From NCBI GenBank assembly GCA_947629655.1, contig CANREL010000002.1, forward strand, positions 1 through 64,000: 64,000 nt of DNA, written 5' to 3'. A program made the position numbers and the translations under genes. This stretch comes from an uncultured Bacilli bacterium (GTDB taxonomy: Bacteria; Bacillota_I; Bacilli_A; RF39; UBA660). Numbering within the stretch: position 1 is the stretch's first letter; each line of letters opens with the position of its first letter. Below the pieces are notes generated by a model that was not told the origin of the DNA, ran no database searches, and saw only the letters and a list, made by a program, of their open reading frames with translations. Shown piece by piece: positions 32,628 through 41,960 of this stretch.

Positions 32628-32655
32628 AGCACGAAAAACAGGGGGATTATTTATT

Positions 32656-33336
32656 ATGGAAGAGATCGACTTAAAAGAAATGTTTACATATTATTGGAAA
32701 AAGAAATTTATTATTATTGGTTTGACATTATTAGTACTAGCACTAGGACTAGGTTATAGTATCTTTTTAAAAACACCAATGTACCAAAGTGAAGTAACGA
32801 TAATATTAGTCAGTGATACCAAAAATGCATCTTCTGAAATGACACAAATAGATATAACAATGAACCAAAAATTAGTTTCAACTTATAGTGAAATAATTAA
32901 GAGTAGAACTGTTTTAAAAACAGTAAAAAAAGATTTGAAACTAAATCGCAGTATTGATTCTATGTCTGGAATGATTCAAGTATCAGGTGTTGATAATACC
33001 GAAATAATTAGAATTAGAGTTAGTAGTGATGATAATAAAGAAGCTAGAGATATAGCTAATAAATTATCAGAAGTATTTAAAAAAGAAGTAGAAAGAATAT
33101 ATAACTTGGAAAACGTATCAGTAATTGATAAAGCTGAAATATCAACTCATCCATACAACATCAATCCAGTTAAAGATGGAATTATATATGGAGTAATTGG
33201 TGTCGTTCTATCAGTGGGAATTATATTCGTAGTCTATTACTTTGACAATTCAGTTAAAACTACTGAACAAATTGAAAAAAAATTAGGAATTTCAGTCTTA
33301 GGTACTGTACCTAAAGTAGGAAAGAAGGGGAAATAA
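32656..33336 (+). CDS. cpsC: Wzz/CpsC-type chain-length and kinase-activator protein
   Basis: A 226-residue polysaccharide co-polymerase. Two membrane helices (about 17-36 and 176-196) flank an extracytoplasmic domain, and a short cytoplasmic tail contains VKTTEQIEKKLGISVLGTVP, the part that activates the cognate tyrosine kinase in Bacillota. Overlaps the kinase gene by one base. The GGGGG ribosome binding site is about 10 bases upstream of ATG 32656. Confidence 0.9.
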   Translation: MEEIDLKEMFTYYWKKKFIIIGLTLLVLALGLGYSIFLKTPMYQSEVTIILVSDTKNASSEMTQIDITMNQKLVSTYSEIIKSRTVLKTVKKDLKLNRSIDSMSGMIQVSGVDNTEIIRIRVSSDDNKEARDIANKLSEVFKKEVERIYNLENVSVIDKAEISTHPYNINPVKDGIIYGVIGVVLSVGIIFVVYYFDNSVKTTEQIEKKLGISVLGTVPKVGKKGK

Positions 33337-34028
33337 TGGCTAATGTAGAGATATCAGATAAAAAGAATGTTGCATTCACTGAAGAGATCAAAAGAATAAG
33401 AGCTAATTTAAAATTTTCTTCAATTGATGAAGAAGTTAAAGTAATAGCTATTACATCTTCATTACCAGGCGAAGGAAAGAGTACTATTTCTTCTAACTTA
33501 GCAGCAGCTTTTGCTGAATATGATGAAAAAGTATTATTAATAGACTGTGATTTGCGAAAAGGTCGACAAAAGAAAATTTTTAATGTAACTAATACTAGAA
33601 AAGAAGGATTATCTAATTTATTAGTAAATAAAGAGTGGAAAGAAAAATATAAAGATTTTATTAAACAGACAAAGATAAAAAATCTATATGTCATTCCAAC
33701 TGGACCATTTCCACCAAATCCATCTGAGTTATTAGCAAATAAAAAATTTAAAGAATTAATTAATCTATTAAAGAAAGAATATGGAATTATAATTCTTGAC
33801 TGTCCACCAATAATTGGACTAAATGATGCAGTTGTCGTTTCAACATATGCAGATACGACATTATTAGTTGCCAAGTATAAATCAACATCAATAAACGTAT
33901 TAGAGAATTCTAAAAAAGCACTAGATAAAGTTGGAGCTAGACTATCTGGTGTAATTCTAAACCAAGTTGATAAAAGAGCTAATTCTTATTATTACAATAA
34001 CTATTACGGAAGTTATTATAAGAAATAA
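33336..34028 (+). CDS. cpsD: CpsD/YwqD-type tyrosine kinase
   Basis: Cytoplasmic BY-kinase that partners the CpsC-like membrane protein. The 230-residue protein has Walker A SSLPGEGKST (41-50), Walker A' LLIDCDLRKGRQ, Walker B IILDCPPI, and a C-terminal tyrosine cluster (SYYYNNYYGSYYKK) that would be autophosphorylated. Its phosphatase is the first gene of the operon. Confidence 0.94.
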   Translation: MANVEISDKKNVAFTEEIKRIRANLKFSSIDEEVKVIAITSSLPGEGKSTISSNLAAAFAEYDEKVLLIDCDLRKGRQKKIFNVTNTRKEGLSNLLVNKEWKEKYKDFIKQTKIKNLYVIPTGPFPPNPSELLANKKFKELINLLKKEYGIIILDCPPIIGLNDAVVVSTYADTTLLVAKYKSTSINVLENSKKALDKVGARLSGVILNQVDKRANSYYYNNYYGSYYKK

Positions 34029-34049
34029 TGTATTCTAGGGGGAAGTAGT

Positions 34050-34709
34050 ATGAATACACCGAAATATTATTATGTTAAAAGAACAATAGATTTTGTTTTA
34101 GCCTTAATCATGTTAATAATTCTATCACCAATCATTTTAATAGTATCAATAGCTATTAAACTTGATAGTGAAGGACCAGTTATTTTTAAACAAGAAAGAA
34201 CTGGAAAAAATGGAAATATTTTCATGTTATATAAGTTTAGAAGTATGGCCGTCAATAATGATGTCCATGATTTCTCTAAAAAAGATCAACATACAAAAGT
34301 TGGAACCTTAATAAGAAAGACTAGTTTAGATGAAATACCCCAATTGATAAATGTATTAAAAGGGGATATGTCCTTCATTGGACCAAGGCCTTGGATTCAT
34401 GATTATTATGAAAGAATGAATGAATCTCAAAGACATCGTTGTGACGTTTTGCCAGGAATAACTGGACTTGCCCAAGCTAAAGGAAGAAATAATATTTCTA
34501 TATTTGAAAAGATTGGATATGATTTAGAATACATCAAGAATTACTCATTAAAAGAAGATATAAAAATAATATTTCTTACTATTAAGACAGTAATATCAAA
34601 AGAAGGTGCTGATGCAGGTAAAAGCACTATTCAAGATGAATTAAATGATTTGAGTAATCAATATAAAAGAACTGAAATCGTTTATAATGATGAATTACAA
34701 AATGCCTAA
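34050..34709 (+). CDS. Priming sugar-phosphate transferase (bacterial sugar transferase)
   Basis: Moves the first sugar-1-phosphate onto undecaprenyl phosphate to start the repeat unit. The 219-residue protein has one N-terminal membrane helix (about 12-36) and the catalytic core KFRSM, LRKTSLDE-type LIRKTSLDEIPQLINVLKGDMSFIGPRP and LPGITGLAQ. Size matches the short PglC/EpsL type. Sugar specificity is unknown. AGGGGG-type ribosome binding site. Confidence 0.92.
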   Translation: MNTPKYYYVKRTIDFVLALIMLIILSPIILIVSIAIKLDSEGPVIFKQERTGKNGNIFMLYKFRSMAVNNDVHDFSKKDQHTKVGTLIRKTSLDEIPQLINVLKGDMSFIGPRPWIHDYYERMNESQRHRCDVLPGITGLAQAKGRNNISIFEKIGYDLEYIKNYSLKEDIKIIFLTIKTVISKEGADAGKSTIQDELNDLSNQYKRTEIVYNDELQNA

Positions 34710-34736
34710 ATAAATATAAAAAGGGGATGCAGTAAT

Positions 34737-35564
34737 ATGAAAAAAGAGTTTTCGGTTTTAATGAGTGTGTATTATAAGGAAAATTCAAATAATTTAAAAC
34801 TTGCACTAGACAGTGTAATCAATCAAACTTTGATGCCAAATGAAATAATTTTAGTAGAAGATGGACCACTTACTGATGAGTTGTATAAACTTATTGATGA
34901 GTACAAAAAAAAGTATGAATTTTTAAAAATAGTAAAATTAGAAAAAAATAGTGGTCTTGGAATTGCCTTAAATGAGGGTTTAAAACATTGTCATTATGAA
35001 TATGTAGCAAGAATGGATTCTGATGATATATCATTACCAAATAGATTTGAAGAACAAGTAAAATTTATTACTGAACATCAAGATATAGATGTTGTCGGTT
35101 CTAATATAATTGAATTTGATGATGAAACAGGTAATGATTTAAATTATAAGTTAGTGCCATTATCACAAGAAGAAGTAAAAACATATATCAAAAAAAGAAA
35201 TCCGATGAATCACATGACTGTTTTCTTTAAAAAGAGTAGTGTCATAGACTCTGGAAGCTACATGAATTGCCCATTGTTTGAAGATTATTTTCTATGGGCA
35301 AGAATGATTTCTAAAGGTTATAAATTGGCAAATATTGAAAAAACATTATTACGAGCAAGATCTGGAATGAATATGTGTAGTAGAAGGGGAAGTATTTCAT
35401 ATATAAAATGTATAACTAATTTTCAAAACAAATTATTAAAACTTCACATTATTAATATTTTTGAATACTTTTATAATCTTATTATTAGAATTACTATTTC
35501 TTTACTACCAAATAAAATACGTTGTGTATTTTATCAAAAAAAATTACGTGCAAAAAAAGTTTAA
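34737..35564 (+). CDS. Family 2 glycosyltransferase
   Basis: A 275-residue GT-A enzyme: FSVLMSVYYKEN start, SVINQTLMPNEIILVEDG, the metal-binding ARMDSDD motif and a C-terminal tail without clear membrane helices. It adds a sugar to the lipid-linked repeat unit on the cytoplasmic side. Resembles the EpsE-like WcaA group. AAGGGG precedes ATG 34737; sugar and linkage cannot be read. Confidence 0.88.
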   Translation: MKKEFSVLMSVYYKENSNNLKLALDSVINQTLMPNEIILVEDGPLTDELYKLIDEYKKKYEFLKIVKLEKNSGLGIALNEGLKHCHYEYVARMDSDDISLPNRFEEQVKFITEHQDIDVVGSNIIEFDDETGNDLNYKLVPLSQEEVKTYIKKRNPMNHMTVFFKKSSVIDSGSYMNCPLFEDYFLWARMISKGYKLANIEKTLLRARSGMNMCSRRGSISYIKCITNFQNKLLKLHIINIFEYFYNLIIRITISLLPNKIRCVFYQKKLRAKKV

Positions 35565-35576
35565 AAGGATAAATAC

Positions 35577-36665
35577 ATGTTTAACTTTTTAGTAATTTTT
35601 TTAATAGTTTTGATATATTCAATATTTTGCTTAGTAGATCATGATCGTAAAAATGAAAAATTATTTCTAATTTTAAGTTTCTTTCTATTATTTATATTAG
35701 TTGGATTTAGAAGTATGTCGACTGGTAGTGATACAATTAGCTATAATTACTCATTCCTTGCTGCTTGTAAATACAAATGGAAATATTTATCACTTAGTAG
35801 ATTTGAACCTGGATTTAACATTTTTGAAATACTAATGAGTTACATAACACATAATGTAAGGGTTTTTATGCTTGTAATAAGTTTAGTTTTCAATTACTTC
35901 ATATATCGATTCATAAAAAAATATTCAAAAAACTATTTCTTGAGTGTAATGATGTATATATGTTTACTATTTTTTTATGATTCTATGATGTTTATAAGAC
36001 AATTTTTTGCAATGATAATATTAATGAGTTTTTCTTACGAATATGCTCAAGAGAAAAAATTAATTCCTTTCGTTATTTCTGTCTTTATTGCCACTCAATT
36101 TCATATCACGTCGATTGTAGGATTATTAATTTATCCAATTGTCAATATGAAATTAAATAAGAAAAGAGTATTTTTCTTAATTGTTTTTTCATTAGCACTA
36201 TTGTATTCAATAGCTTCAGTATCTAATAAAATTTTTGAAATACTTGAATGGAATTATACTTATAAAGTTCGTGATGATAGTTATAGTCTAGCCAATTCGT
36301 TATATTTTATATCATATTTTATCATGTTTATTTATTCATACATTATCATAAAACGAAAAAAATATATTAATTCCAATGAACATTTTTACTTATATGTAAT
36401 GCTCTTATCTTCATTGATATGTTTAGTTTCAATAAAAATGAATGTACTGTCTAGGGTTGCTAGTTATTTCACAATTTTTTCCATTACTGCCTTCCCAAAT
36501 GTTTTAAAAGAAAATTGTACAAAGAGGTTTGCATTGAGTAATACTCTTTTAATTACTATCATTTTAATTCTTTATTCAACTTCAATAATTTACTTTAGAC
36601 CAGAATGGAATACAGCTTTTAATTATAACATTTGTACAACAGAGAATGATTGCTTTATTAAATAA
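35577..36665 (+). CDS. EpsG/Wzy-type polysaccharide polymerase
   Basis: A 362-residue integral membrane protein with about ten hydrophobic helices. The block VGFRSMSTGSDTISYNYSF after the second helix is typical of the EpsG family, which polymerises repeat units outside the membrane in a Wzx/Wzy pathway. The flippase is encoded four genes downstream. Starts 12 bases after the glycosyltransferase, with AAAGGAT as ribosome binding site. Confidence 0.85.
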   Translation: MFNFLVIFLIVLIYSIFCLVDHDRKNEKLFLILSFFLLFILVGFRSMSTGSDTISYNYSFLAACKYKWKYLSLSRFEPGFNIFEILMSYITHNVRVFMLVISLVFNYFIYRFIKKYSKNYFLSVMMYICLLFFYDSMMFIRQFFAMIILMSFSYEYAQEKKLIPFVISVFIATQFHITSIVGLLIYPIVNMKLNKKRVFFLIVFSLALLYSIASVSNKIFEILEWNYTYKVRDDSYSLANSLYFISYFIMFIYSYIIIKRKKYINSNEHFYLYVMLLSSLICLVSIKMNVLSRVASYFTIFSITAFPNVLKENCTKRFALSNTLLITIILILYSTSIIYFRPEWNTAFNYNICTTENDCFIK

Positions 36666-36699
36666 TATATAATAAATAAGTATATCTAGGAGGTAACCA

Positions 36700-37668
36700 A
36701 TGAAATCAAAAAAATATCAATATGTCATTTTTTCTCCATATTTTGGTGTATTACCTAAATATTTTAATCTTTGGTTAAAATCATGTGAATATAACAAAGA
36801 TATAAAGTTTATAGTATTCACTGATGATGAAACAAGATACGAAATACCACAAAATGTTAAAATTATAAAAATTAGTTTTAATGATTTTCGCAAAATGATA
36901 CAGAAAAAATTTGATTTTCCTATATCTTTGAATTCACCATATAAATTATGTGATTACAAACCAACATATGGTTACGTTTTCAACGAATATCTAGAAGGAT
37001 GTAAATATTGGGGACATTGTGATTTAGATTTAATCTTTGGTGATATACTAAAATTTATGCCAAATGAAAAATATGATAAAATTGCTTATTTAGGTCATCT
37101 ATCTTTATATAGAAACTGTGGTAAAATTAATAAATTGTTCATGGAATCTATAGAAGGTACAATTAATTATAGAGATATTTTGTCTAATGATCAGCACTTC
37201 GGTTTTGACGAAATAGGGAAATATAATATTAATGAAATATTTAAAAAGAATGGATTAAAGATTTTCAATTATGAAGTTAATGTTGCTGATATAAATTGTC
37301 GCAAAGAGAATCTTACCATAATTAAATATATAAATGAAAAATTTGTTAAAGAAAATAAAAATTTAGTATTTATTTTTGATAATGGTAAAGTTTTAGCTAA
37401 CTACTACCAAAATCATAATTTAATTACTAAAGAATATGCATATGTTCATCTACAAAAAAGACAAATGATTAATAACATTTCAAATAGTTCAAAGTTTATA
37501 ATAACGTATAATAGTTTTAATAATTACTTTGAATTAGATGAAAAAGCATATAGGAAAAACATATATAAAGGTTTAGATTTTAAATGGATAAAATTTAAAT
37601 TTAGAGCCATAAAAAATAGAACAAAAAGATTTTTTTCTATAAATAAAATTATTAAAGGAAGGTCTTGA
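36700..37668 (+). CDS. Putative glycosyltransferase (DUF6625-like)
   Basis: A 322-residue protein beginning YQYVIFSPYFGVLPKYFNLWLKSC, with a central GHCDLDLIFGD that looks like a metal-binding DxD site of a GT-A fold and NDQHFGFDE after it. This matches, from memory, the DUF6625 proteins found in capsule and O-antigen clusters. The substrate is unknown. TAGGAGG precedes ATG 36700; its end overlaps the region of the next start. Confidence 0.7.
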   Translation: MKSKKYQYVIFSPYFGVLPKYFNLWLKSCEYNKDIKFIVFTDDETRYEIPQNVKIIKISFNDFRKMIQKKFDFPISLNSPYKLCDYKPTYGYVFNEYLEGCKYWGHCDLDLIFGDILKFMPNEKYDKIAYLGHLSLYRNCGKINKLFMESIEGTINYRDILSNDQHFGFDEIGKYNINEIFKKNGLKIFNYEVNVADINCRKENLTIIKYINEKFVKENKNLVFIFDNGKVLANYYQNHNLITKEYAYVHLQKRQMINNISNSSKFIITYNSFNNYFELDEKAYRKNIYKGLDFKWIKFKFRAIKNRTKRFFSINKIIKGRS

Positions 37669-37670
37669 TT

Positions 37671-38843
37671 ATGAAAATATTAATTACCGTATCTACATAT
37701 TTTCCTAAAAAAGATGGTGTTCAAAACGTCACTGGATATTTAGCAGAAGGATTAGTAAAATTAGGACATAATGTAACAGTATTAACTTCAAATAAAGACT
37801 TAACATCATCAAATGAAGAAATATATAATGGTGTAAAAATAGTTCGAATTAATTTATACACAAAGTATGGATTGTATTTTGGTAATAAAAAAGAATATAA
37901 AAAAATTATTAGTGAATATGCTAATAAGGTCGATGTTTTAATTAATGTCTGCACTCAAAATGCTTTTACCGATTTAATATTAAAAGATTTAAATAAGTAT
38001 AAATGTAAAAAAATATTATATAAACATGACATTTTTGATTTTCGTTTTTCAACGATTAACTTTAGTAGTTTTGCCAGCATGGCCAATAAATTGTGGAAAG
38101 AAATCCGTTGGTCTTTTTATTACTCAATAAACGGAAAATATTTCAAAGACTATGATGTTGTAACTGAGCTTCACGACAAGTGTTATGGTTATGACTTCTT
38201 TGAAAAAAAATATGGCATTAGAGCTAAAATTATTGAGAATGCTGCAGAAAATGATTTTTTTGAGAAAAAGACTTTAAAAGATTTTGTTAAACCTTTTGAT
38301 AAATATTTATTAAATGTTTCAAACTATGATGATCGAAAAAATCAAAAGTTAGCTGTAAGAGAGTTTTTAAAAGCTAATATAGACACAAAAATTGGACTAG
38401 TTTTAATAGGTTCAAACTCAAATAAATATTATTATTCTTTAATAAATTATGCTAATAAGTTGCGTAAAAAATATAAATTAACTGATGAACAAAAACCAAT
38501 TTTAATGTTGCATAATATAGACCGAAAATATATATCATCATATGTTTCAAATGCCTATGCTTATATCATGACTAGTAAATGGGAAGCCTTTCCTATTTCT
38601 CTAACAGAATCATTAGCTAGTGGTGTGCCATTTATTTCTACTAATGTTGGTATCGCTCGTTTTCTATTTGGTGGCGTTACTGCATATGAAATTAACGATA
38701 TCCACTATTATATCGAAAAATTATGTAACGAAGAAAAGTTGAGAAATGATTTGAGCATCTTAGCAAAAAAATATGCTATTGACAATTTACGCATCGAAGA
38801 TAAAGTTAAAGAATTAGAAAATTTATGCAAAAATACTAAATAG
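37671..38843 (+). CDS. Family 4 glycosyltransferase
   Basis: A 390-residue GT-B enzyme: KILITVSTYFPKKDGVQNVTGYLAEGLVKLGHNVTVLTS in pieces at the N-terminus, VSNYDDRKNQ at the start of the second Rossmann domain, and the nucleotide-sugar-binding SKWEAFPISLTESLASGVPFIS near the C-terminus. ATG 37671 follows AAGGAAGG; TTG 37665 is less likely. Adds a sugar to the repeat unit; specificity unknown. Confidence 0.88.
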   Translation: MKILITVSTYFPKKDGVQNVTGYLAEGLVKLGHNVTVLTSNKDLTSSNEEIYNGVKIVRINLYTKYGLYFGNKKEYKKIISEYANKVDVLINVCTQNAFTDLILKDLNKYKCKKILYKHDIFDFRFSTINFSSFASMANKLWKEIRWSFYYSINGKYFKDYDVVTELHDKCYGYDFFEKKYGIRAKIIENAAENDFFEKKTLKDFVKPFDKYLLNVSNYDDRKNQKLAVREFLKANIDTKIGLVLIGSNSNKYYYSLINYANKLRKKYKLTDEQKPILMLHNIDRKYISSYVSNAYAYIMTSKWEAFPISLTESLASGVPFISTNVGIARFLFGGVTAYEINDIHYYIEKLCNEEKLRNDLSILAKKYAIDNLRIEDKVKELENLCKNTK

Positions 38844-38866
38844 CAATAAAAAGAGGAGGAATAAGT

Positions 38867-39381
38867 ATGAATATTAATCCAAATAGAGGTTTTGCTTATA
38901 CTTTAAAAAAACATATTCAACATTATAATCCTGAAAAATATTGGAAATATAGAAAGATTGTAACAGATCCAAATAATAGAACAAACAAGTTCTTAAAGTT
39001 ATTCATGTTATATAGTATCAAAAAAAGTGATGCCTATAACAATGCATCATTTGGGACAGATTTAAATAGTGGAGCATACTTTAAATCACCACCAAATTTA
39101 CCACACGGATTAAATGGAATAATCATTTCTCACCATTCAAAGTGGGGGGGGAATGTACTATTTACCAACAAGTAACTGTTGCCGACGATCCACATAAACC
39201 AGGAACATCAGCAATTATTGGTAATAACGTTCTCATTGGTGCTGGTGCTAAAATCATCGGCAATGTTAAAATAGGGGACAACGTTAAAATTGGTGCCAAC
39301 GCTGTAGTTGTCAATGATATTCCAAGTAATTGTACTGTTGTTGGTGTACCTGCAAAAATTGTAAAAACTTCTAATGAATAA
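38867..39381 (+). pseudogene. Frameshifted left-handed beta-helix acyltransferase (phase-off copy?)
   Basis: Two overlapping frames encode one protein. The first, from ATG 38867 (AGAGGAGG upstream), reads to GIIISHHSKWGG and then ends early at a stop at 39173-39175. The second continues with ECTIYQQVTVADD and the hexapeptide repeats IIGNNVLIGAGAKIIGNV.. to VVGVPAKIV, ending at 39381. The break is at a run of eight Gs (39144-39151). One more G, or two fewer, restores a serine-acetyltransferase-type enzyme of about 170 residues that would O- or N-acetylate the polysaccharide. Either phase variation, a real inactivation or a sequencing slip. Confidence 0.85.
39144..39151 (+). repeat. Homopolymeric G8 tract inside the acyltransferase gene
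   Basis: Eight consecutive Gs in an AT-rich gene, exactly where the reading frame breaks. Codons elsewhere in the operon rarely use GGG, so the tract is not explained by codon preference. Confidence 0.9.
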
Positions 39382-39440
39382 ATAATTCTTAATATGATTA
39401 CTAGTCATGATTAAATTTTTTAAAATAGGAGGTGACTAAA

Positions 39441-40859
39441 ATGAATCGTAATAAAGAATTAGCAAAAAATACTTTAATTATTTTTATAGGAACAATCTTT
39501 ACTAAATTAATTACGTTCTTTTTGTTACCACTATATACTAGTATCTTATCAACTGAAGAATATGGTATAGTTGACCTATTTAATACTTTAATTTCTTTAA
39601 TAATACCATTAATAAGTTTAAAAATTGAAGAGGGAACTTTTAGATATCTAATCAAGTATCGTGATGATTCGAAAAAGCAAAAAGAAGTTTTAACAACATC
39701 ACTGTTTTTTAATCTAGCAATTACTATCATATGTTTAATCATCTTTCTAGCAATTAACAAATTAATAAATATTAAATATAAAACGTATTTTGTAATAGCT
39801 GTCATTGTGACCAACATATCAACCTACCTATTGCAATGTGCTAGAGGACTAGGAAACAATACGAAGTATTCAGTTGCTGGCGTAGTCATGTCACTATTTA
39901 CTATTTTCTTTAATATTTTATTTTTAGTAATATTAAAATTCAATGTCATAGGAATGTTTTTGGGAACTATTCTAGGTAATGTATTTTGTATCATTTATTT
40001 AGTTTTTTCATTAAAAATATATAAATATTTAGCACCTAAAAGTTTTAATAAAAAAATCTTAAAAGATTTATTAAAATATTCTATGCCTTTGATTGCTAGT
40101 TCTTTATCATGGTGGGTTTTTTCATCATCAGATCGTTTAATCGTTTCCAATGCCTTAGGACTATCTGCAAATGGTATTCTATCAATCTCCTATAAGTTTT
40201 CAACCATTTATATAATAATATATAATATTTTTAATACTAGTTGGACAGAATCGGTAGCTATTCACATCAATGATAAAGATATTGACAATTATTTCAATAG
40301 TATTTTTTCAATGGCCTTTAAATTCTTTTTAGCTTTAGGATTATGTATTATAATGTCCATGCCAATAGTATTTAAAATAATGATAAATTCAAAATTTTAT
40401 CAAGCATATTACTTAGTACCATTTATGATGATAGCAAGTATTTGTCAAGCTGTTGTCGGTATGGTTAGTGCATCATATATCGCCAAAAACGATACTAAAC
40501 CTATTGCTTATACAGCTATTTTATCTGCAATAATAAATGTTGTAATTCATTTATTACTAATAAATAGTGTTGGATTATATGCAGCTGCTATATCAACTCT
40601 TGCCTCATATTTGTTCTTCTCAATATTTAGAATAGTTGATGTAAAAAGAAAGTATATTAACATAAAAGTTAAATTTAACTTTATTTTAACAATGTTAATT
40701 ATGGTTAGTATCATGATGTTGTGCTACTATAATAACAGTATATATATCAAAATAGTTGGAATGATCTTCGCAATAATTTACTCATTAATAATAAATAAAA
40801 ATTCATTTGATAAAATTAAAAATTATGCTAGTAAAAAATTAGAAAGTATAGATAGGTGA
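39441..40859 (+). CDS. Wzx-type polysaccharide flippase
   Basis: A 472-residue membrane protein of the MOP exporter superfamily with about 14 hydrophobic helices. The N-terminal pattern LAKNTLIIFIGTIFTKLITFFLLPLYTSILS with TEEYGIVDLFNT is typical of PST/Wzx transporters. It moves lipid-linked repeat units across the membrane for the EpsG/Wzy-type polymerase. ATG 39441 has AGGAGG 8 bases upstream; GTG 39432 overlaps that site. Its stop overlaps the leader of the next gene. Confidence 0.92.
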   Translation: MNRNKELAKNTLIIFIGTIFTKLITFFLLPLYTSILSTEEYGIVDLFNTLISLIIPLISLKIEEGTFRYLIKYRDDSKKQKEVLTTSLFFNLAITIICLIIFLAINKLINIKYKTYFVIAVIVTNISTYLLQCARGLGNNTKYSVAGVVMSLFTIFFNILFLVILKFNVIGMFLGTILGNVFCIIYLVFSLKIYKYLAPKSFNKKILKDLLKYSMPLIASSLSWWVFSSSDRLIVSNALGLSANGILSISYKFSTIYIIIYNIFNTSWTESVAIHINDKDIDNYFNSIFSMAFKFFLALGLCIIMSMPIVFKIMINSKFYQAYYLVPFMMIASICQAVVGMVSASYIAKNDTKPIAYTAILSAIINVVIHLLLINSVGLYAAAISTLASYLFFSIFRIVDVKRKYINIKVKFNFILTMLIMVSIMMLCYYNNSIYIKIVGMIFAIIYSLIINKNSFDKIKNYASKKLESIDR

Positions 40860-40867
40860 TGAGCAGT

Positions 40868-41959
40868 ATGAAAAAAATACTATATGTAAATGCTATATCA
40901 GATAATATTGGTGGTATTGAAATTTATATAATGAATATATATCGAAAGCTTGATAAGTCAAAATATGATGTTCATTTTCTAGTCGACGAAAATATTAAAC
41001 CCGTCTACTATGATGAAATAAAAAATAACATTATCACCATTCCATCAAGAACCAAAAATTACAAAGCTTATTTAAAGAAACTAAAGAAGATTATGAATGA
41101 AAATCAATATGACATTGTCCATACTAATTTGATGTCCTTTAGTACTTTTGAACCAATTGTATTAGCCAAAAAATATAGCCATGCTAAAATTATTCTTCAT
41201 TCGCATATTTCTAATTTAGAGATGTCTCTCAAAACAAAAATCTTAAATTACATTGGAAAGACTCTAATAAAGAAATACGAGAAAAGTGGATACATAAAAG
41301 TAGCATGTTCAAGTATGGCTGGAGAATGGATGTTTCATTCATTCAAAGACAAGTCATTTACTGTCTTAAATAATGGGATTAACGTGTCAAAATATAAATA
41401 TAATCTAAACTCACGAAATGAAATAAGAAAAGAACTTAATATTGATAAAAATGATATTCTTTTAGGTAATGTTGGTCGCTTATGCTCACAAAAAAATCAA
41501 AAATTTTTAATAGAAGTATTAAAAAGATTAGATTCTAAATACAAATTACTAATTATCGGCAAAGGTGAATTAAAAAATGATTTAATTGAACTATCTAAAA
41601 AATATCAAGTTCTTAATAGAGTAATTTTATTAGAAGATATCTATAATGTAGAAGAATATTTAAGTGCTATGGACATCTTTGTCTTTCCGTCATTATATGA
41701 GGGATTAGGAATAGCTGTAATTGAAGCTGAGGCTAATGGTTTACAAGTTTTTGCCTCTGATACTATTCCACGAGATGTCGTAGTAACACCTAATATAAAA
41801 TTACTTCCATTAATTGAAAATGATTGGATTACTAAAATTAAAAAATGTAATCATCATGATAGAAATAAAGACTTAAAGAAATTAGTCTTTGAATTTGATT
41901 CAGATGAAACTACGAAAAAAGTATTAAACATTTATGATGATGCTATAAGAGGTGAATGA
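40868..41959 (+). CDS. Family 4 glycosyltransferase (second)
   Basis: A 363-residue GT-B enzyme: KKILYVNAISDNIGGIEIYIMNIYRKL at the N-terminus, NVGRLCSQKNQKFLIEVLKRL at the domain junction, and FPSLYEGLGIAVIEAEANGL as sugar-nucleotide site. Resembles EpsF-type transferases. ATG 40868 is taken because AGGTG lies about 9 bases upstream; ATG 40859 is an alternative. Overlaps the next gene's ribosome binding site. Confidence 0.86.
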   Translation: MKKILYVNAISDNIGGIEIYIMNIYRKLDKSKYDVHFLVDENIKPVYYDEIKNNIITIPSRTKNYKAYLKKLKKIMNENQYDIVHTNLMSFSTFEPIVLAKKYSHAKIILHSHISNLEMSLKTKILNYIGKTLIKKYEKSGYIKVACSSMAGEWMFHSFKDKSFTVLNNGINVSKYKYNLNSRNEIRKELNIDKNDILLGNVGRLCSQKNQKFLIEVLKRLDSKYKLLIIGKGELKNDLIELSKKYQVLNRVILLEDIYNVEEYLSAMDIFVFPSLYEGLGIAVIEAEANGLQVFASDTIPRDVVVTPNIKLLPLIENDWITKIKKCNHHDRNKDLKKLVFEFDSDETTKKVLNIYDDAIRGE

Positions 41960-41960
41960 G

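Noticed and set aside
39142..39381. Separate small acyltransferase gene starting GTG 39142
   Set aside because: No ribosome binding site, starts mid-fold, and the upstream frame supplies the missing N-terminal part; one gene with a G-tract shift is simpler.
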